Shown here one piece after another: positions 7,414-11,518 of a stretch of DNA of 11,518 nt. Source of the DNA: Methanocorpusculaceae archaeon UBA456 (GTDB lineage Archaea; Halobacteriota; Methanomicrobia; Methanomicrobiales; Methanocorpusculaceae); NCBI GenBank assembly GCA_002496395.1, contig DAJQ01000046.1, positions 17,471 to 28,988 of the forward strand. Reading direction: 5' to 3'. Under the pieces are notes generated by a model. The model searched no databases. It had not been told where the DNA came from and saw only the letters and a list, made by a program, of their open reading frames with translations. The stretch's first letter is position 1. Each line of letters begins with the position of its first letter. The position numbers and the translations under genes were made by a program.

Positions 7414-7904
7414 CAGATGATCCGACTGCTGAGGAGATCGATACCCTTGAAAAGGATCTTATAAAAGATGCAGAGAGCCATGGGTATCACCTGAGCCCTG
7501 ATCGGGATGCGGTGCGGGCACTTGTGAAGGGTCTTATCGTGAATACAAGACGGTATGGTTATCCCGCCTGCCCCTGCCGCCTCTCCTTTGGGAAGAAGGA
7601 AGAGGATCTTGATATCATCTGCCCCTGCGATTACCGTGATTCCGATCTCGATGATTTTGGTGCCTGCTACTGCTCGCTCTATGTAACAGAGGCGGTTCGA
7701 AGCGGACGCGAAGAGCTGAAGCCGATCCCTGAGCGGCGTCCCCCGAGGGCTGAACGAAAGAAGGGGGCAGCAGGGGTTTCCGGTGGCTTTTCCCTCCCCA
7801 TCTGGCGCTGCCGGGTCTGCGGATACCTCTGTGCACGGGAGAAACCGCCCGAGACCTGTCCCATCTGCAAGGTGTCGAAAGAGCGTTTTGAACGGTTTGC
7901 CTGA
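7410..7904 (+). CDS. Ferredoxin:thioredoxin reductase catalytic chain fused to rubredoxin domain
   Basis: This 164-residue protein joins two redox modules. Residues 1-110 match the catalytic beta chain of ferredoxin:thioredoxin reductase, which uses a [4Fe-4S] cluster beside a disulfide to reduce protein disulfides with ferredoxin electrons. The cysteines are C54-P-C56, C71-P-C73 and C86-Y-C88. A linker rich in Arg, Lys and Gly follows, then a rubredoxin-like domain at 130-164 with C134/C137 and C150/C153 (WRCRVCGYLC, ETCPICK). Rubredoxin-fused enzymes of this class are known from methanogens such as Methanosarcina acetivorans as ferredoxin:disulfide reductases. The start is fixed by the ATGA overlap with the glutaredoxin-like gene and by GGAAGGTG about eight bases upstream. 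The gap to msrA is eight bases. Together the three genes imply a repair chain. Confidence 0.93.
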   Translation: MTDDPTAEEIDTLEKDLIKDAESHGYHLSPDRDAVRALVKGLIVNTRRYGYPACPCRLSFGKKEEDLDIICPCDYRDSDLDDFGACYCSLYVTEAVRSGREELKPIPERRPPRAERKKGAAGVSGGFSLPIWRCRVCGYLCAREKPPETCPICKVSKERFERFA

Positions 7905-7912
7905 CGTGTCCT

Positions 7913-8395
7913 ATGGCTGAATATGAAATAGCAACCTTTGCCGCTGGGTGCTTCTGGGGTGTGGAGGCAGCCTTTGCGGATGTTGCCGGTGTCATCTCGA
8001 CCCGTGTCGGGTATACCGGTGGCACAGCTGATAACCCAACCTACGAGGAGGTATGTACCGGCAGAACCGGGCATGCAGAGGCGGTTGAGGTGATCTATGA
8101 TCCGGCTCTTGTCACTTTCGATCATCTGCTGATACGGTTCTGGTCTCTTCATGATCCGACAACAAAGGACCGGCAGGGGCCGGATATCGGGAGCCAGTAT
8201 CGATCTGCCATCTTCACCCATTCCGAAGAACAGCAGAAGAAGGCGACAGCCTCACGGGAACGGATGGATCGATCCGGAAGATTTAGCAGGCCGATCGTGA
8301 CCGAAATTCTGCCTGCCTCTCACTTCTGGCCTGCTGAGGAATACCACCAGCAGTATTTCAGGAAGCATGGTCACTCGTGTGGGATCGGTTTCTAA
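7913..8395 (+). CDS. msrA: Peptide-methionine (S)-S-oxide reductase
   Basis: This cytosolic repair enzyme reduces the S-form of methionine sulfoxide, free or in proteins, and is recycled by thioredoxin-like proteins. It has 160 residues, a normal single-domain length. Catalytic Cys13 lies in AAGCFWGVE. Other family motifs are VGYTGG at 32-37, YEEVCTGRTGHAEAV at 44-58, FWSLHDPTT at 76-84, and QGPDIGSQYRS at 88-98. Cys156 in the tail HSCGIGF is the probable resolving cysteine. No SD precedes the ATG. The start lies eight bases after the reductase stop, so translation probably depends on coupling. Its position behind a disulfide reductase and a glutaredoxin-like protein suggests these supply its electrons (inferred). 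The stop codon lies in the loop of a hairpin. Confidence 0.97.
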   Translation: MAEYEIATFAAGCFWGVEAAFADVAGVISTRVGYTGGTADNPTYEEVCTGRTGHAEAVEVIYDPALVTFDHLLIRFWSLHDPTTKDRQGPDIGSQYRSAIFTHSEEQQKKATASRERMDRSGRFSRPIVTEILPASHFWPAEEYHQQYFRKHGHSCGIGF

Positions 8396-8407
8396 GAGCC
8401 GATCCCA
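8380..8407. terminator. Hairpin at the convergent msrA / membrane gene junction
   Basis: TGGGATCGG at 8380-8388 pairs perfectly with CCGATCCCA at 8399-8407, a nine-base stem with a ten-base loop that contains the msrA stop TAA (8393-8395). It lies at a convergent junction. There is no T-run directly after it, so this could instead be an mRNA 3'-end stabiliser. Confidence 0.5.
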
Positions 8408-8418
8408 TTCACCAACCC

Positions 8419-8870
8419 CTATCTCTTCTCTGCACCGAGCTCAGCCGAAGCCCCGGCAAGGATCGCCATTGCAGGGATGACCAGGTACCGGGAGCCGATC
8501 TCAATGAACCATTCCGGACCACCCATCCCAAAGAGAGCGACCATCACAGCGAGGTCAAGTGCCCAGTTGAGCAGAAGCCAGCTGATGCCGATGGTGATCC
8601 CGGCAGAAAGCCATTTTATCTTTCTCGGGAGGCTTCTCAGGTAAGGTATATGAGGAGGGCGCCGCTTGCGGCACCTGAGATGATCATCAGGCTTTTAAAG
8701 GCGAATATCCCGATGGTGAGTGTGCCGTCCGGCCCATATAGGAAGAGTGAGAAGATGAAGGGGATGAGCCAGGTGAGGATGCCGTAGATGAGGAGGCGGA
8801 GGTGCGGGTGCATGAAGTGTTTTTTGTTCGGATGGGTAGTGAGGGTTGTGGTCTTTGGTGTGAGATACAT
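8419..8870 (-). pseudogene. Four-helix membrane protein gene broken by a frameshift
   Basis: Two overlapping-frame pieces make one plausible membrane protein. The first runs from ATG at 8870 to TGA at 8639-8637 (77 residues). It carries hydrophobic segments at about 24-45 (LIYGILTWLIPFIFSLF) and 50-76. The second is open from 8640 to TAG at 8421-8419 (73 residues from LRSLPRKIKW), with hydrophobic segments at about 11-39 (ITIGISWLLLNWALDL) and 52-69 (YLVIPAMAILAG). A one-base deletion (or +2 change) near 8640 would explain the break, because the joined product is an even four-helix protein. An ATG at 8813 (MHPHLRLL) is a second possible start, closer to the first helix; neither has an SD. The function is unknown. 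Whether it is a true mutation, a sequencing error or a programmed shift cannot be decided here. Confidence 0.7.
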
Positions 8871-8905
8871 AGAGAGGGATTACCGTTTTCGGATGATGAG
8901 GCGGA

Positions 8906-8948
8906 CTATTTATAACACGTACGTCTCATAAGAGTGTATAGAGGGTGA
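8906..8948. promoter_or_regulatory. Bidirectional TATA box, palindrome and SD before the ATPase gene
   Basis: CTATTTATAA at 8906-8915 reads TTTATAA on the + strand and TTATAAATAG on the other, both good archaeal TATA boxes. They would serve the ATPase gene (start near 8938) and the broken membrane gene (start near 8885). The perfect palindrome ACGTACGT at 8917-8924 lies directly behind the + strand box, where a repressor would block initiation. GAGGGTGA at 8941-8948 is the SD, ten bases before ATG 8959. Confidence 0.55.
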
Positions 8949-8958
8949 ATAAACGAAT

Positions 8959-10173
8959 ATGAAAGAACCCGCTTTACGAGAACTCTATCTGAAGAATATT
9001 CTCTCATTTGGCCCTGATACGGAACCTATCGAATTATCGTCGCTCAATGTCATTATTGGACCAAATGGATCGGGGAAGTCCAATCTTATAGAAGCGATCA
9101 GCTTGCTTGCAGCTGCACCAAAGGATCTTTCAGCTCCGGTCCGGGAGGCAGGAGGTGTCAGAGACTGGTTATGGAAGGGGGCAAGAAATCCTACTGCTAC
9201 TATTGAGGCGGTCCTTCATAATTCTGTTAATCCTGATATGCCGATTCGCCATACTATCTCATTTCGGGAGCATGGTAACCGATTTGAAGTGACTGCAGAG
9301 CGAATTGAAACCTGTAAGCCACATCCCGGGTATAATGAACCATTCTACTACTATCGAAATGAGAACGGATATATCCGTTTAAAGGGAAGAGCTCATTCTG
9401 AAGCGATGAGGGTTTCTGAGTCTGATGATGGTGAAGAACGCCAGCTGCCAAGAGAAACAATAGATCCTGAACGATCAGTTCTTTCTCAGGTAAAAGATCC
9501 ATATTACTACCCTGTACTGACCGCTCTGACAGCATTATATAGATTATTCTCTATTTATCGTGATTGGACGTTTGGACGGTACACTCCTCCACGTCAGGCA
9601 CAGAAAACGGATTTGCCTTCTGATTATCTTACTGAAGGGTGCGATAATCTTGCATTGTTTTTACATAACCTGATGCTGGACACTGATACAAAAAGATCTA
9701 TTATTCAGGCATTAAATGCTCTTTATCCAGAAATTATAGATTATAATACCAAAATTGTTGGTGGTGGTGCAGTTCAACTGTATTTGAAAGAAGGATTGTT
9801 TGACATCCCTGCAACCCGGCTATCAGATGGAACACTCAGGTACCTCTGTCTTCTTGCTATTCTCTGTCATCCAAATCCCCCACCGCTCATCTGCATCGAA
9901 GAACCTGAGCTTGGGCTGCATCCTGATGTTCTTCCAACACTTGCAGATTTGATGGTCTCTGCGTCGGAGCGGTGCCAGTTGATCGTGACCACTCATTCTG
10001 ATATACTGGTGGATGCCCTCACCGATACCCCGGAGTCTGTTCTCGTCTGCGAGAAGAGAAACGGCAGCACGCATCTGCGGCGATTGCAAAGGGAGGAACT
10101 GAAGGTATGGTTGGAACGATATGGTCTGGGTGAACTCTGGATCAAGGGGGAGATCGGAGGGAAACGCTGGTGA
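8959..10173 (+). CDS. OLD/RecF-like AAA ATPase (AAA_21 type), putative defence ATPase
   Basis: A 404-residue SMC/ABC-like ATPase of the predicted-ATPase group that includes OLD, RecF and AbiL/PARIS-type ATPases. The N-terminal strand LRELYLKNILSFG leads to the Walker A motif GPNGSGKS at 34-41. A long variable region (about 60-280) holds no zinc or nuclease motif I recognise. The C-terminal lobe carries the signature-like LSDGT at 288-292, Walker B LICIEEPELGLHP at 310-322 with catalytic Glu, and the switch TTHSD at 344-348. There is no fused Toprim domain, unlike OLD itself; that role may fall to the next gene, whose GTG overlaps this TGA. GC is low through most of the gene (for example 20 of 60 bases at 9721-9780) but rises to 36 of 60 at 10021-10080. 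ATP-dependent sensing or scaffolding in phage defence is inferred. Confidence 0.9.
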   Translation: MKEPALRELYLKNILSFGPDTEPIELSSLNVIIGPNGSGKSNLIEAISLLAAAPKDLSAPVREAGGVRDWLWKGARNPTATIEAVLHNSVNPDMPIRHTISFREHGNRFEVTAERIETCKPHPGYNEPFYYYRNENGYIRLKGRAHSEAMRVSESDDGEERQLPRETIDPERSVLSQVKDPYYYPVLTALTALYRLFSIYRDWTFGRYTPPRQAQKTDLPSDYLTEGCDNLALFLHNLMLDTDTKRSIIQALNALYPEIIDYNTKIVGGGAVQLYLKEGLFDIPATRLSDGTLRYLCLLAILCHPNPPPLICIEEPELGLHPDVLPTLADLMVSASERCQLIVTTHSDILVDALTDTPESVLVCEKRNGSTHLRRLQREELKVWLERYGLGELWIKGEIGGKRW

Positions 10174-10775
10174 GTGCCAAAATATATCTGGAAGGGGGAG
10201 GTGGAAGGCAGGATTCAAAGGCTCTGAAAGTTGCCTGCCGCATGGGTTTTGGGCAATTGTTTGAATCAATGGGCTACTCCGGGAAGATGCCCCAGCTTGT
10301 TGCTTGTGGGAGTCGTGATAGCACCATGTCTGATCTCAAAACTGCCTGCACAAACCGGCAGAGTGAGTACGTTGCCATGCTTATTGATAGCGAAGATCCG
10401 GTTGCAGCTCCCGAAAAGACCTGGGATCATCTCAAAGCACGTGATGGGTGGGAGAGACCTGAAAATTGCAGTGATGAAGCTGTCCTCTTCATGACGACCT
10501 GTATGGAGACCTGGATCACAACAGATCGTAAAGCTCTGAAAGAGGTTTATGGTGATTATCTCCAGGAGTCAGCATTACCCTCATCTTTCAATATTGAATG
10601 GAAACAACGTCATGAGATTCAGGATACCTTGATGCATGCCACGAGGAATAGCCCAAAGCCATATTCAAAGGGGAAAGAATCGTTTGAACTGGTAGGAAAG
10701 CTCAATCCTGGTGTTCTGGAAAAGCATCTTGTTGCATTCCGGAGGATGAAGCGCATTCTGGATAAGACATTATAG
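10170..10775 (+). CDS. DUF4276 family protein, probable Toprim-like effector
   Basis: A 201-residue protein with DUF4276 hallmarks: KIYLEGGG at 4-11, a helix with CRMGFGQLFESMG, MPQLVACGSR at 40-49, and AMLIDSEDP at 69-77. TWDHLKARDGWERP (84-97), CMETWITTDR (111-120), ESALPSS (133-139) and YSKGKESFELVGKLNP (165-180) follow. The Glu8 and Asp73-x-Glu75 positions resemble the acidic metal-binding residues of Toprim folds, seen in OLD-type and RloB-type partners of AAA ATPases. A nuclease role is therefore plausible but not shown. The GTG start overlaps the ATPase stop (GTGA) and GGAGG at 10156-10160 lies nine bases upstream, so both proteins are made together. Lower GC (24 of 60 bases at 10561-10620) fits horizontal gain of the pair. 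Confidence 0.87.
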   Translation: MSAKIYLEGGGGRQDSKALKVACRMGFGQLFESMGYSGKMPQLVACGSRDSTMSDLKTACTNRQSEYVAMLIDSEDPVAAPEKTWDHLKARDGWERPENCSDEAVLFMTTCMETWITTDRKALKEVYGDYLQESALPSSFNIEWKQRHEIQDTLMHATRNSPKPYSKGKESFELVGKLNPGVLEKHLVAFRRMKRILDKTL

Positions 10776-10791
10776 CCATTGTAGGTATCAA

Positions 10792-10980
10792 ATGACCTTC
10801 CTTGATCGCATCATCTCTGCACTCACTCCGAAACAGGAGCCCTCCCCCCGCCGGTATCGCATCTGTGATTACTGCGGGAGGGGTTCTCTTGGCCCCTATA
10901 CTGACCGTGAGTGGGATGCCCGGGGGCGGATCTGCGAAGAGTGTGAGTATGCAGAGATGGCGGATGGAACGCTCTGGTGA
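10792..10980 (+). CDS. Small double-CxxC (zinc-ribbon-like) protein
   Basis: A 62-residue protein with a basic N-terminal part (MTFLDRIISALTPK) and two CxxC pairs, Cys25/Cys28 (ICDYCGRG) and Cys48/Cys51 (ICEECEYAE), 19 residues apart. That layout suits a single four-cysteine zinc ribbon. I do not recognise a family. It starts 16 bases behind the DUF4276 gene with only a weak AGGT at 10783-10786 as SD, so it may be read through from that operon. Its higher GC looks like the host genes, not like the ATPase/DUF4276 pair, so it may also be an unrelated resident gene. It ends 16 bases from the convergent moaE stop. Conserved cysteine spacing in one reading frame is the main support that it is real. 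Confidence 0.6.
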   Translation: MTFLDRIISALTPKQEPSPRRYRICDYCGRGSLGPYTDREWDARGRICEECEYAEMADGTLW

Positions 10981-10996
10981 AGAGGAATAGAGATGG

Positions 10997-11401
10997 TTAA
11001 TGGTGCTCTCCCGGTACCCACCGCTCCCCGTCTTTTGTATATTCCTTCTTCCAGATCTGGACTGTCTCCTTGATCCTCTCAAGGATATACTCACAGCCGT
11101 CAAAGGCCTCTTTCCTGTGCCCGGCGGCGACCAGTATGAGGAGAAGGTTATCCCCGACATTGAGCATCCCGATCCTGTGAATGATATCGACAGACATGAG
11201 TGGAAACTTCTCAAACGCTTCGTCTTTGATCAGATTGAGCTCTTCGAGTGCAGCCTCCTCGAATGCTTCCAGCTCAATCTTCGTAATACCATCATCCCTG
11301 ACAATGCCCACAAATGAGACCAGTCCCCCAACCTCCGGGGCCTTTCTCGACAGGATCATTGCATTGACATCAAAATCTTCATGGGTAATTGATATAACCA
11401 T
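10997..11401 (-). CDS. moaE: Molybdopterin synthase catalytic subunit MoaE
   Basis: This is the large subunit of molybdopterin synthase. It transfers sulfur from the thiocarboxylated MoaD tail to cyclic pyranopterin monophosphate to form the molybdopterin dithiolene, needed by molybdenum or tungsten enzymes such as formate and formylmethanofuran dehydrogenases. The 134-residue length is slightly short for the family. Motifs are GGLVSFVGIVRDD at 25-37, HRIGMLNVGDN at 75-85, and AAGHRKEAFDGCEYILERIK at 92-111. The catalytic lysine pair matches Lys111 and Lys118 in VQIWKKE, with the same seven-residue spacing as in the E. coli enzyme. The start ATG is fixed by GGAGG seven bases upstream, formed by the last codons of the moaD-like gene. 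It is convergent with the small zinc-ribbon gene. Confidence 0.95.
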   Translation of the reverse strand: MVISITHEDFDVNAMILSRKAPEVGGLVSFVGIVRDDGITKIELEAFEEAALEELNLIKDEAFEKFPLMSVDIIHRIGMLNVGDNLLLILVAAGHRKEAFDGCEYILERIKETVQIWKKEYTKDGERWVPGEHH

Positions 11402-11404
11402 GTA

Positions 11405-11518
11405 TTATCCTCCGGCAACCGGCGGGTAGATCGCGATCTCATCTCCATCAGAGAGTACGATCGTCTGTACGTCTTCCTGATTCACCCGTTTTTTGTTCTG
11501 CATCAGGATGACATAGCG
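11405..11518 (-). CDS. moaD: MoaD-like sulfur carrier protein (5' partial)
   Basis: The last 37 residues of a ubiquitin-like sulfur carrier are visible; the 5' end lies beyond the window. The frame is open from base 11518 and ends LSDGDEIAIYPPVAGG before TAA at 11407-11405. The DGDEIAI.PPVAGG tail with terminal Gly-Gly is diagnostic of MoaD/ThiS-like carriers, where the last glycine is adenylated and thiocarboxylated. It lies three bases ahead of moaE, so it is most likely the molybdopterin synthase small subunit. A MoaD-type role in tungstopterin synthesis or another sulfur transfer is the main alternative. Confidence 0.9.
   Translation of the reverse strand, partial: RYVILMQNKKRVNQEDVQTIVLSDGDEIAIYPPVAGG

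Noticed and set aside
7679..8221. Antisense frame of 180 codons across the reductase and msrA
   Set aside because: It covers two well-identified sense genes and shows no motif.
8377..8787. + strand frame of 136 codons after msrA
   Set aside because: It is the antisense of the four-helix membrane gene; its product is Pro/Arg/His-rich with no recognisable feature.
10802..10990. Second 62-codon frame overlapping the small zinc-ribbon gene
   Set aside because: Lacks the paired CxxC motifs and any SD; a frame shadow of the gene at 10792.
10702..11214. Minus-strand frame of 170 codons over the zinc-ribbon gene
   Set aside because: It overlaps moaE in another frame and the DUF4276 gene end, and has no motif.

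Overview
The window looks like chromosomal DNA of a methanogenic euryarchaeon, most likely of the Methanomicrobiales. The reasons are an archaeal A-type ATP synthase cluster, an archaellin/pilin-like protein, PAS and RecA/KaiC-like signalling proteins of methanogen style, a rubredoxin-fused ferredoxin:thioredoxin reductase-type enzyme, and TATA-like boxes with short Shine-Dalgarno (SD) sites. The order-level placement is inference from protein style, not a database match.

Bases 1-3511 hold the end of the A1Ao ATP synthase operon on the + strand: subunit A (5' end cut off), B and D, tightly packed, then a T6 run. Phosphoglycerate kinase (3611-4825) follows as its own unit and ends in a hairpin that overlaps its stop codon. 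Two minus-strand signalling genes (4842-6393) come next: a double-PAS protein with a degenerate kinase dimerisation region, and a RecA/KaiC-like protein without a P-loop. Behind them on the same strand is an orphan archaellin-like secreted protein (6456-7076).

Divergent from that is a compact + strand thiol-repair operon: glutaredoxin-like protein, ferredoxin:disulfide reductase with a C-terminal rubredoxin domain, and methionine sulfoxide reductase A (7132-8395). Together these could carry electrons from ferredoxin to methionine sulfoxide repair. A hairpin closes this operon. Facing it is a four-helix membrane protein gene broken by a frameshift (8419-8870).

From 8959 to 10775 there is a GTGA-overlapping pair: an OLD/RecF-like ATPase and a DUF4276 protein with Toprim-like acidic motifs. 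The base composition is lower in GC than the neighbours and uneven along the ATPase gene. This is the best candidate for a defence-type accessory module. A 62-residue double-CxxC protein sits 16 bases behind it. The window ends in minus-strand moaE and the 3' end of a moaD-like gene, which together make molybdopterin synthase.

No rRNA, tRNA, CRISPR array, insertion sequence or intein was seen.
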